Origin: Paulinella micropora
Lineage: Eukaryota > Cercozoa > Imbricatea > Euglyphida > Paulinellidae
Assembly: GCA_019918135.1 (NCBI GenBank)
Contig: WBZZ01003799.1
Coordinates: 462,501 to 526,500 of the forward strand
Direction: 5' to 3'
Length of the DNA stretch: 64,000 nucleotides
Positions 1 to 12,200 of the stretch are shown here, piece by piece (position 1 is the first letter of the stretch; each line of letters begins with the position of its first letter). The translations under genes were made by a program, and so were the position numbers. A model generated the notes under the pieces. The model did no database searches. It was not told the origin of the DNA and saw only the letters and a list, made by a program, of their open reading frames with translations.

Positions 1-227
1 CGATCGGTCGCATGCAGTCGGCAGTGTGGGTCTCAACTTTCATGTTTCAGAGATCTCCACCTCCGTTGGTGGATCTGGGGAGTGCCTTGAGGCTTTCTCC
101 GGGCGTTGGTGTCAGGGGTAGGGGCAATATGTCAAGCAGTGAAGTGAGAGAAGTTAGGACTATGAAAGTCGTTTCGCCTGCTCACTTTCATACATCCCTC
201 CGATGCCTTTATGTGTGCCTGCTACAG

Positions 228-3200
228 GGAGGCTGCGTACGAGACGTGGATTGGTGTGCGTCGCCTCACAACCGGCGGCTTCGGATTCGGCTCCTTTGCC
301 CCGCTGTCGTCGGCTTTTCCGCTCAGCCTGCAGGAGGCAGTGCGGCACAGCCAGTCCAGCCAGTTCGTGCTCCTCAACGGCTGCGACCAGGCCATTTGCC
401 TCGGTACGCTTGGCGACTTGTTATGTCTTCTTCTTGGCCTTGCTTCCTCGATGATCCCTAAAACATTTGCAGACAACCGTGTGTGTGTCAGGTGGCCATA
501 AAAACTTGTCGCTTCTTCCCAGCAGACCCTGGACACTAGAGTGCTGGTTTTTCGTCTTTACCTCTGCTAACCATACGAATTGAGGAGGGATCGCGGGGAA
601 GAGAGATTCTTTTGTCCTGGCTTGTTGTTCGTCTATAGGTTCATGCTCACTACGCTGCCCAAGCCTGGCCGGCGCTTCACTTTGCTTGCTAAGAGTGGTC
701 AGACTTGCCTGCGCCTTATCGCTTTGCAGTTTGTCCTGCTGCTTGCAGATGATGGCAGCGACCCCGCCTTGTCCAAGCGCACCAGCCCACTTCCCAACAA
801 CAAAGGCAACAAGGGCGGTGGAGCTGAAGACAGGCCGCCAAACTATGTCTTGAGTGTGTATAAGGGAAAGGAAGCGAACAGCAGCACACGAGTAGCCTTC
901 CACTTTGCCTGCAAGCCCGTTCTGCCCTTGGGCAAACCAGTTGGGAACACTAGCTCCGCCCAAAAGGGTGCAGACGCAAGCCAGGGAGGGCTAATGTTAG
1001 ACAGCGTATGCCAGGCTTCGGAAGGGCAGTGGGTGCACGTGGCAGTGACCTGTGACGGCGTGCAGGCCACGCTCTTTCTTGACGGCCAACAGGTCATTCA
1101 CTTGCAGCACCCACTTGGCACAAAGCAAACGCCACATCGATCCCTAGCTGTAAAGTGCACCAGACCAGCTTCTCCAATCGACAAAGGCCTTCTAGACCCT
1201 AGCCAGAACAGACCTAATGACACATAAAAAACTCCTGGATGCGCGATACCCGCGCGACATTCATAGAAAAGACATTGTGATAGGTCTTTTTGATTTCTGT
1301 CGATGCATGCACATCACTTTCTCTGGCTCACGGCAGCAGCAAGTCAATACAAATAAGTATGCATATGAACACAAAACATAGAGGATCAAGGAGAGGGGGC
1401 ATTTCATATCGAACAGCAGTGAAGGCATCAGCAAAGTAATTATCGTTTCTTCTCTTTCTCGTATTGTTTGCAAGCAGGTGTCTGAGCGTCTGGTGCATGA
1501 GCTGCCTGCGTCATCCGAGGTTCAGGTCAGTGGGCCTCTCTACTGCGGAGGCCGCTTCGTGTTGGGAGGGGCAGGCGGCGCGACAGACACGAGCCAGGCT
1601 GCCCGCAAGACCACGCTGTCGGCAGGGTACGAGTTCGTGGACCTGCTGGCGGGCTCCGTGGCTGGTGTCAAGCTGTGGCAAAGAGCGCGCAGCGCGGAAG
1701 AGTTCTGGATCCACCGAGGGATACCTGACCCCTCAAAGTCAAGTCTGGACGATGCATTGAGCTCTGCAGTGAACCTGTTGGCGCCGGATGACTGGCTAGT
1801 GAGCCATTGGCCTCTCCAGTCACTTTTCCAAGTGGTAAGATACAGCATCTCGCAACGCATGCACGGAATAGACAGCTTAATCAAATCCTCACTCCAAAGA
1901 GCACACATACAGGTCACTTGCCTTTTGCACACCATGTATGCCTGTTAGATTCCGGACATCGGTCCCGCAGCGAGCCACGGACACTTGTTCCACACCAGCA
2001 GCCTGCGTACCCACCTGGGCTCGCTGACCCGAGATCACACTCCTTCCTCATGCTGGCGTTCACTTGCTTCGCCTCGTGTGTTCCCCTCTCCCTCTCGTTC
2101 ATTCTTGACATCCACTTCTTCTCACTCTTCGGAGCTTCCGCCAGCGTTAGCAGAGCCGCAGTGCGGCACGATGCACACGCGAGTGATGCACGACTGGTTG
2201 CTGTCTGGCGCTGCCTCCGCTATGCTCGAGTCCGGTGCACCTACCACCGCCTCCTCCTGGGCTCCAAAGGCTGGCCAGACGCGGCTGCATGTGCAGGTGC
2301 AGGGTGGCGTGGGTTCGGTCTGGCATCGGCGCACGGTCGGGGTGCCTGGTGCAGACTGGGCCGCTGAAGCACGACTCGGGCCGCGGCGGCTGCGGGACTG
2401 GCGCAGCGATGTGCGACTGCGAGTGGGCTTGCCGGATCCCTGGCCCTCAGCCCTGGCCTATCGCGCCGAGGTGTGCCTCAACCTCCGCCAGGGCCCCATC
2501 TGGGCGCTGGGGCAGACGCCAACTGGGCAAAATCAAGATGCAGCACTGCCCAATGGGTCGCTCTGTATCGCGTGCACGCTGCAGTCTCGAGTAGCCGAGG
2601 GGCCGTGGGCAGTGCGCGTGCTAGTCAAGGCGCGCGACGCGGTGGGGCGCTTCCGGCTGCTTGCGAAAGGGCTCACGCGCGTCACCGCTCCTCTCGAGAA
2701 CGGGCATCCAGACATAGGCAGGGGAGCGACCAGGGACAGGCCTCTCATAGATACGCCATTTGCTGCATTTAAGTTTGAGGTCAAGTTCCTGCCGGGCAGA
2801 AAGCACGCCACACAGAAGCGCAGTCGCTTGTCCCGAAGGAGGGCGAAGGACAGGCTTGAGGTGTGGGTGCAAGACAAGTTTGTGGCGGCAACTGCTTTGC
2901 ATCCTGTGTGGAGTGTTCTGCTGGGAAAGGGTGAGATGTTCGAGACACAAGGGACCAAAAGAGCAGAGCGAGTGGATAGGAGAAGAGAGAGATTCTCTCG
3001 AGAGGGACATCCGAGCATGGAGATACAAATCGAAGACGAAGAGGAGGACGACGAAGATGAGGATGAAGATGAGGACGATGACGATGAAGACGACGAAGAA
3101 GACGACGAAGATGAAGACAAAGATGGAAACGCCGGCGAAGAAGATATAGACGACGCGAAGCACGGAGCTGCGGACGCGGAAAGCATAGAGGATGGCAGCC

Positions 3201-6200
3201 GCGTGTTTTCCGGGCTCAGTGGCTGCAGTTTGCTTTGCCATGCCTCCAAGCGCTTCTCCTTCTCTCCGGCACCCATCATCATCAAGGACTGGACATTTGC
3301 ACAGGCTAAAGCTCGTTCATCAACTGTTACCAGCGGGAACGCTCAACGAGAAGAGAAGGATCAAAAGGCGGAGGCAGATGAGCGGCACAGTTGGCGAATG
3401 GTGCAGGCTGTAGCTTTGCAGGCAAATTTTTCTTCCATCCCTCCGCACAAAATTAGTTGGCTCCTGATTCTTCACACGGCATCTGCGCGTGCTTTTCATG
3501 ACTTGCAGTACACGGTGTGCTCCGCAGAAGAGCGTGAATGCCTCTGCTTGCAGGTGCTAGAAGTGGAATCCTCGTTTGTGGCTGGCGAGGTGAGCAGTGA
3601 ATGGCTGCGAGAGCGGCCCAACTGGCGGAGGCGGCTGTTGGCAGCAAGGACGGTCAAGGTCCGCACCAGATCGCTCTCACATGCACATGTATCAAGCACG
3701 GTCGCGTTTGCTGCAAACAGGAGCTTCAGGCGGAAGTGCTGTTGCTGTCGGAAGCGCCACAGCTGTTGCAGCGGTCCTCGGCGCTGCAGGAGGTCCAAGC
3801 GGAGAGTCAGCCCTCTGCAGCTGGGCCAGAATGGACGCAAGAAACCTACGATCAGTGGCGTAGGTCAGAACTCCTGCTCTCCTTACTCAAAGCACCTCTT
3901 CGTTTCCCTTGCTCATGTCACTTTCCATTCCTCTTCAAACCAGAAGAAAACATGTTACCTTCTGATTTGTTTCTCTTGCCCTGCTGTGTGCAGCTCACTC
4001 ATGGCTGCAACCACTCTGTCTCAAGTCATTCTAACTCTATTGGTGCTACTTTCATTACTTCCTTCTCATTACTTCTCTGCCGATTGGGTTGGCGACGAGA
4101 AGACTCAGAACAGTCAAAACGGGCGAAGCTCCACGGAGACGGTGAAGAAGAGTCAGCAGGAGACCGGCTTCAGGATAGTTCGCGATGCTCTGATCGGCAT
4201 CCGCGCATTTTGCGAAGTAGGAAACATCACACCAATCTACATATGCATGCCCACGCCCTGCGCCAGCCAGTGATTGCACACTCTGCCCCAACCTGTCGTA
4301 CTTTATGCAAGGACACGCGTGCAGCTCAGTGCTCTTTTGATTAGCACGACAAATATCATGTCTATCTATATACTTGGCACTAGCTTGGTGATGTTTAGTT
4401 ATGGCTCTTTGGTGGGACTGCTGTAGACACGCTCTGCGGCGGCTCTGCATGCCCGTTGGTCGCAAGTGCTGCGAGGCTGGCGCCGCGAACGTCACCAGGA
4501 GCTGCAGAGCGCCGGCAGCGAAGGTCGCGAGGACGCTCAGCAGGACTTGGCAGGCGAGGCGCCTGACTGGTGGACTTGCGAGGAGGCGGTGCGGAAGGTG
4601 AAGTGGGCGGACGCCGCCACGGCAGGCAAGTGGCTGCTCGACTCTTTGCCACGTCTAGGTGGGAAAGATGGCGGCGGAGACGTCCTCACCATCCCTAGCT
4701 CGTTACAGCGTCTGTTCTCATACCAGCACTGGACAAAACAATTGCTTGTGCCTGCCTTCCGACGTGCACACAAACGATATGCCTCTTCCTCATCATCCTC
4801 GGTCATGGGACAGCAAGGAATGTCCAATGATGCTTCCTTGCCCGGGCAGACGTTACGTGACGCTGGCGCTCATACAGCCCTCTTCACACATCCCTCACAG
4901 CAGGAACTTTCTCCATCACCCGGATTTCACACAACCTCTTCTGTTCTTCCACTTAACGTTCCTGGCCGTCTCTTTTCGTTCTCCTCGTTCCCCTCCCCCT
5001 CCTCCTCGTCGTCGTGGTCAGGCGACTTGGGCTGTTGGGAAACCAGCCGCGGTCTTTTGTTGCTTGAGGATGCCGGACCGTTCCTGGCCACACGTGTCAG
5101 GTTCAGTAGACATGTTCGTTTGATCTTGTCACTTGACTTATGGTTTTGCAGGGGTGATGTAGGTACACGCAAAGGACTGTTCCATGGTTTCATGGAGCCC
5201 CGTTTGGACCCAGAGGTGCTGGACCCCGCGCCAGGCGCCTCACATAGATCGCAGCTCGTGTACCAATTCTCGGGCCAGTACGTGCAGCACAACCAACGCG
5301 TGGGGTATCCCTGCTGGCTCCAGTTTGGTCGAGCTGTCTTCTTCGGCCGCTCGCTGGGCGGTAAGGCCGCAGAGTGGAGGGGTTTGCGGAAAGACCGCAC
5401 CCAGCGCTTGGAAGTTGGTTTTGCGGGGCTAGTCAATATAGGCAACGCCTGCTACCAAAACTGCTTCCTGCAGGCACTGGCCTTGACTCAGGCCTTTCGT
5501 CAGGGGTTGTTGGAGGTCGCCAGCGGGCAAATGGAGACCACTCCTGAAACGGCAGCCAACAAGAAAGGGGAAACACCCAAGAAGGCAGGAAGGAAGCAGA
5601 AAGGTCCGTCTGCGCGTAAGGGTACACCCCAGAAAGACCTTGTGGTCGCCGATGGCAAGACAGACAAACAGCGCAAAACGGTGAGCTTCTTCTCTTTCCT
5701 TGTGCTTTCTCTTCCTTTTTCATCCTTCATTATTTTCAAGATTTTATTTTCGAAGCTTTGAAAGCTTTTTCTGTCTGCAATCCGCAATTATGGATGTACA
5801 TAATGACTCGAAGCAAAACTTGCTGTTCCCTTTTCTGTTCGATATGGGTGATGAACAGGAGGAAGCGGAAGTGGCGGTGGCGCGCGAGCTCCAGTTGCTG
5901 TTGGCGCAGCTCTGGTTCGGACTGGACCCTGTGGCCGACCCCGCCCGCCTCAAGAGCACCCTGCGACCCCCGTACAACCGGTCAGTCAAATGATACCAGC
6001 TCTGCTGGCAGGCGCAGCTCCTGCTCTCAACACGTGCTGTTCCTGGTTTGTGCAGTGGTAGACAGCAGGACGCGCACCAGTACGCTCAATATTTGCTGCA
6101 GCACCTGGCAGAGGCAAATGGTCTTCCACAAAAGCTCAGAGAACTGGTGAGCAAGCCATTAGTCGCTTGACTTGTGAATGGGATTGTGCTGTTCGCTGTG

Positions 6201-9200
6201 CAAGGTGCCATCTGTCTTCGGCGGGCAGGTGGGGAATGTCATGCGCTGTCGGGGCTGCCAACACGTGCGCGTGCGCTACGAGCCGTTCACCGACTTGGGC
6301 GTGCCCTTTCCCAAGAAGTACGACCCGGTGCTAGAGCTGCGAGTGGTGCAGGGCAGTCAGCCTAACCTCTCCCCTCCCCACGACTTTGACCGAATTGATG
6401 TCAACCTCAACACGGGCCGTGTCGGGCTCGGCAACGCTGTTCCTTACCTCTTCCTGTGCGTGCGCCGAGCGCATGCTACGCGTACAGCACGTGCACGTCA
6501 GGAGTCGCAAGCCAAGAGCCGTGCAGAGCTGGAGGAGGCGGCACAACTGTCAGAGCAAGCGAAACAAGTCCAAGCGGAGCAGGAGGAAGAAGTCGAAGAG
6601 CACCCGATCACAGACGTACGCCTGGCGTGTGGAGAGGCTGGCGACTCGCTCGAGGTGCCGCCTGGCTGGGAATGGATCGACGGCAACCCGAACCTCAACC
6701 CCGGCGGCTCCGGCCGTTTCGCACAAGTAACAACCTGTCCAGCTTTGTTCGAAGGAAGCAAAACAAAAATATACCCTCTCCGTCGTGCTAACTCTCACTT
6801 GCCTTACTTTTCCTCTTGATATATTTGTCCATTCACGGATGTGTGGGTGTGCAAGAAACAGAAGACAAGAAGACGAAGAAGACGAAGAAGACGAAGAAAC
6901 ACGGAAAAAGAATCAAGAGAAAGAGAGAGAAAGAGAGAGTCTGTGTGTGTTTGTGTGAGCTTCAAGGGGTCGTCTCATGTACCTCCCACTTCGCCTCTCT
7001 ACGTTCTCTCGTTTTCAGCTCGTGTGCTATACATTTGGCGTGGTTTATTTGTCTTTTGCCTTGCCACTCAGTGACGAAAGTCATCGCCAACTGCTCTGAT
7101 GTGATATGCAGGTGCGCCTGATGGTCCGTCGTGAGCGGAATGGCTCGCCTGTCACCAGCTTGCAGGTACTCAGCCTCAGCCCGGACCGCCCGCCGGGCCC
7201 CGTGCCTGCCCCAGCCGGCTACAGTGCCCTGCCCACCAATCTCAACGGACAGGTCGCACATGCACCTTAGCAAACGGCACCTTTCAAGCATAGTTCCGGC
7301 ACCTACATGCAATCATATACATAACTATGGTAGATATCAAGGTTGGTAGATAGGACTCACGAAGCCGATTGAAGGAAGTGGCCACAGTCTTTTCCACGAA
7401 CAGAGCTGTTATTGTGACGCATATGACGCATATAGGACGGCACGCGGCAGATCTACCTGTGTCTGAAGCGAGGGGCCTACGTGCGGGATGTTGCTCTGTT
7501 GCGCGCGGCTTCCCTGGAGCAGGCCAAGCAGTGCCGCCCCACCGGTTTCTTCGTCTGTCCCAGCCCCTTGTTGGTTCGCGCGGCCCAGGCCTGTCAGCAG
7601 ACGGAGGCCAGCAGCGAGCAGGAGGAGGAGCAGCTGTGGCTGTGCTACACGTCAGGAGGCAGCAAACTGCCCATCACCAACCTGAGCTTGCAAGAGGTGC
7701 GCAACCCACAGGACCCGCAAGGTCAGCAGACAGGTACAGCAGTCGGAGAAGGTGAGCGACTGGCCTTGGAGCAGAGTGGACACAGGCTGGAGCTATGTGT
7801 GAGGCGGGGAGACGGACTGCCCATCACACAGTTACAGGTCTGCATGAGCCTTAGTTGACATGTCTCCGTACGTTAGTATGTAATAATATCTATCTACTGG
7901 GCGTACTCTTTGGTTTGAAGGGCTCCTCCGAGCTGTACTGGCATACGCATAGCACACTCGCCGAAATGCAGATTTGCTTGCAAACAGAAGTAAAGGCATG
8001 CTTGAGCGGCATGCCCAGATAGTTACAACAAGTCCTTCGGAAGCATAGCGTACCGAAATTATGGTGCCAAGAAGAACTTTGATGTTTGACGAGCCGTGCC
8101 ATGTTATAGATCTATGTACGATACATCATCGCACACCACGAACTGTTAAAGCACGAATGACTTGATGTACTAGAGAACACCGAAGCTTGTGACTATGCGT
8201 CCACAATAAAATATGTACATTACTATGAAGCTTTGAGGTGAGGCCAGATGGCATGAGTGGGAGAGAGTCTTGCGGGCAGGGAAGCGTGAGGTGTTGGTGG
8301 TGGCTGCTGCGACAGGTGTTCCGGGCGCCCGCGGTTCCCCCGCAGTACGGCGGCTTCCGTTCGCTATCGCTCGCCCCCGCCTGGCCCATCCGAGCTGCCG
8401 ACGCAAAGGCGGGCAAGCAAGATGACTTCCAGCCCAGGCTAGACGACGCGGTAAGGATGAGTTGCCTTTTTTTTTTTCTGCAGCAACTCACATGGTTACA
8501 GACAAATATTTACATTCAGATACTACGCAATGAATTCTTTAATAGATTTTTCAAGACTGCACATAAGAGAGAGCATGTACAGCAGCCACTGCTATCAGAT
8601 TGGCACTTGCGTGATCGGGTTTTGTCGTGTCGGCAGGTGTTCGTGATGGAGGATGGACATCGCCTGCGTTTCCTGCCAGAGCTTGCAGAGCCGGCCAGCC
8701 AAGAGATGGACATGTGGCTGGTGGAAGGAGGCTACGGGCACAAGGCCGGCTGGATCAGAGGCGTCCTGTTTCGGACAGAACAGGCAGCACCGTACGCTTA
8801 CTGGTATGGGGAGGAACAGGAAAAAACGAGAGGCCGCCATGAGGGAGGACGCAGCGAGGGCGAGGGCGATGGAGATATGTCTAGCAGGACATATGACGAC
8901 CAGCAGCAGAGTCGGGGCCGGAAGAGAAGTGGCAGTTGGCAACTAGAGGGTCTGTGGAAACAGAACAACTACCCGCACCCATGCCCAGCCTGGCTGCAGC
9001 TGGCAGAAGACGGGCAGACTTTTCGAGGCACTTGGGTCTACGGGGACACGCAGGGAACGTGGCTGGGGCACAACCGTCAGCTCCACGTCGGTGAGGAGGG
9101 CAAGGCCGGGCCTATCCTGGATGTGCTGGCCGTGCGGGGACAGGACCCAGGACCCCGCGGTTACCGCCGCTTAGATAAAACTCCAGGAGGACGCGCAGCG

Positions 9201-12200
9201 AATCTGAATGCTCGCACACGGGGACACCAGCTGCACCTGTACGTGTGCCACAACGCAGAGCACGCGCTAAGTCCTCCCAACAGCGCAGTGGTGGACGTGG
9301 AGGTGCTCTTGTCGGGGATCGACGCTCTGCAGCCCGATCAAGAGCTGGTGCGTCTGTGGAATGCCAACAGACAGGAGCCGGGTGCAGAGCTCAACACCAA
9401 TGATGGCAATACCGGACACGAGATGCACATTGCGATAAGGCGTGCACCCTTACAAGAGGGCAAACGTGTGGTGTTGGACTTGGGTGTGGTGTGGTCGCAA
9501 ACGGAACAACCTCTGCTCGGACATCGACTGCTCATGATGACACCTTGCGGACTGGAAGCCGATCTCAATGCCGGTCATTCTTCCTTCCTTCTCTAGCAGC
9601 CCAGAGTAGCTATCAGCAAGTTTAGTGTCGTGCTGCTTATGTAATCGCGCTTGCTGCTGTTCGCCTTTTTGTGTTTAGGCTCCGACTCAGGCCATCAGAT
9701 CCACTTATCGGTCTTGCAAGGACCATTTAAGCCTTCTCCTGCTCCGTATACCATCCCCACAAAACCCTCCTTGGAACCACCCCTTTGCGAACAATACACT
9801 CTCATAGACAGCGATGCTGCAGACAAAACTTTCATTTGGACGCCTAAGATAACGAAGAAGGTAGCTTGCAGCCCATGCTCGAGGGCGTGTACTTTTCCTC
9901 ATTATCATTTACCTACCTCTTTTCTTTTGTGATTGCTTTGGCTTTGATACTCTCGTTTTCTTAGAGCCTTGGTTCTGGTGCAGGTGCGTGGACGCTTCGT
10001 GCATGGCATTTACTGCCGAGGCCAGGCCTGGGTGCGCGGCATACTGTACAGAGACGAGGAAGTACCATCTTTATCTTCCAGCGCACCTACTTCCCCCGCT
10101 TCTGCTCCCTCCACCTCGTTACCCTCCGCCAGCGCTTCGCCCTACAAACTGCTCGGTCGTTACTTTTTCCCGGGCTTTCCCCGCTTTGGCGGCGCTTGCG
10201 AGTTCACTCTCGACCCTGCCCTACAGGTAAGACAGCTCCTCCTGTGCTCGATACAAGTGTGGGTACGTGCTGTATCAGTACATGTTATGTGTCCAGGTCT
10301 TGACAGGCCGCACCTACATCCGAAGCAGCGGAGGGCCATGGAGTGGGCGCAAAGACACATATGCTATCCTGGCCTGGCAGCACGACACCGGCAGTCTCTG
10401 GAAAGAAGGCCAAGAAGTACACCCGCCTTGTGCCATGGGCTGAAGCTCTTTTCTGTTCATCACGTTGTGCTGGTGCTTGCACAGGTGTTCGGAGCTGCCA
10501 GCCCAGGACATGTGCTGGGCTCCATGGCGCGCGAATGCTTTGGCGCGGAGGTGCTGGAAGACGTGCTCTGCGGACACTGCAACCAGAAGGCCCAAGCGGT
10601 ACGCGTGGTTTGTTGGTGGGTTGTCCTAATGCCACTGTGTGTGTGGGTGTGTTTCAGGAGAAGTATTCGTGCCTGGTAGATCCGCCGCGCTACTTGTGGC
10701 TACACGTGCTACGTTTTTCTGTCGACTACGCTGCCGGTCCACCTTGTATGCTTTGCTCTAAGAGATGCGAGCTGGGAAACAAGAAGAAAACAGAACAGCT
10801 AGAATACAACAGACAAATTTCAAGAGTCTACTGCTGCATGCATAGAAAACTCTATCGATTATCTCTCCTCATGTAACAGGCACCATTCGCAAGCTTACAC
10901 AGAACATCCAGCTCTCTCCAGTGCTGCGGCTACCACTGCCTCCAAGCGCGCTGCGAGTACACTTGAAGATGCCCGGACAAGCTGCAGACAGAGGGCCTGG
11001 CGCCAGCGACGACAAGGAGTCCAGAAATGGAGAGGCCGCTGTCGAGGAGGCAGAAGCCGTCAAGACGCACAAGAAATCGAGCAGCAACAAGACCCCAACA
11101 CGCTCCGGGAAGAAGAGCAGTGCCAAAAAGAAGCAGGATTCCAAGCAAAAAAGCCCAAATGAGAAGAAGAGGAAGAAGAAAAATAAAAATGGACATGTTG
11201 AAAATCACGACCAAGGGGATTTGGAAGAAGGTCCGGTTGCCTCGCATGCATGCTTTGGGGATGAAGTACCTCCTTGTGTCGCCAAAGGCCAGCATGGGCA
11301 GGTCCTTTCTCGTGCGTACTTTCCCTGCGCCAGAACACCTATCGCCCTCCTACCTGTCATAATAGCAAATTCGCAAACTCCATGTCGCATTCAGTCCTTC
11401 TTGTGAATGCATTAATATGCCTGCAGGAATTTTACGAGTACGGCCTGTACGCCGTAGTCATTCATGCGGGCAGCACCCTCGACGGTCACAACTTGCACAG
11501 ATTCGTCCTTGCTGAATACGCTTTGCACACTAAGGACACTTTTATATATGCTTACAAAAATAGCACAGACCACTCATCATCATCATCATCTTCTTCTTCT
11601 TCTTCTTCTTCTTCTTCATTCCTTCCTTACTTCCTTCATTCCTTGTTTTCTTTCTTTCTTTCTTCCTTCCTTCCTTCCTTCCTTCCTTGCTTGCTTCCTT
11701 GCTTTTTTGCTTCATTTGTTCTTCGTTCTTCCTTTCTTTTTTCTGTCTTTCCTTCTGTTTCTGTCTTTCCCCCCACCACCACACACCTCTTTTTGGTTTC
11801 AAGTTATAGTTAGGTTCTCCCTCTGTATGTATTACTTTCCTTATCGCATGGCTTTCTTTGAGTTGTATTATCAATTAGAAGTCTTCTTCGACTCGACAGA
11901 GAATAAACATCGAAGACTTATTGCGAAATTTGCGTACCAAGATTTGTGACAGGCTCGGTGCAACCGCACACGCCGAAGTCCGCAGCGAAGATGGAATGAA
12001 TCACTTTGCACGTTTTTGCGTTTCTTATTGCTCTTGAATTTTATGTTTATTGTCTCGGATCATTTTTTTTAGAGATCAAGTTGTGTAAAAAATTGAACAA
12101 TTTTCGTTTCAACTGTGCATGTTGAGGGATGCATGTGGTTTACTTGTCATCCATTTGTCTTTGAAACTGATTAAACAATTTTAAGGTATTTTGCATATGA

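Noticed and set aside
2533-3285. Minus-strand 250-codon frame with a long Ser run
   Set aside because: Antisense shadow of the Asp/Glu-rich USP exon.
4659-5151. An intron between 4658 and 5152 in the USP gene
   Set aside because: Plausible donor and acceptor exist, but the frame stays open throughout and the splice would break the phase; kept as one exon with a note.
11427-11560. His box ending as DGHN by reading through the exon
   Set aside because: Splicing from 11484 to 12226 gives the canonical GGHY, so the read-through version is intronic.
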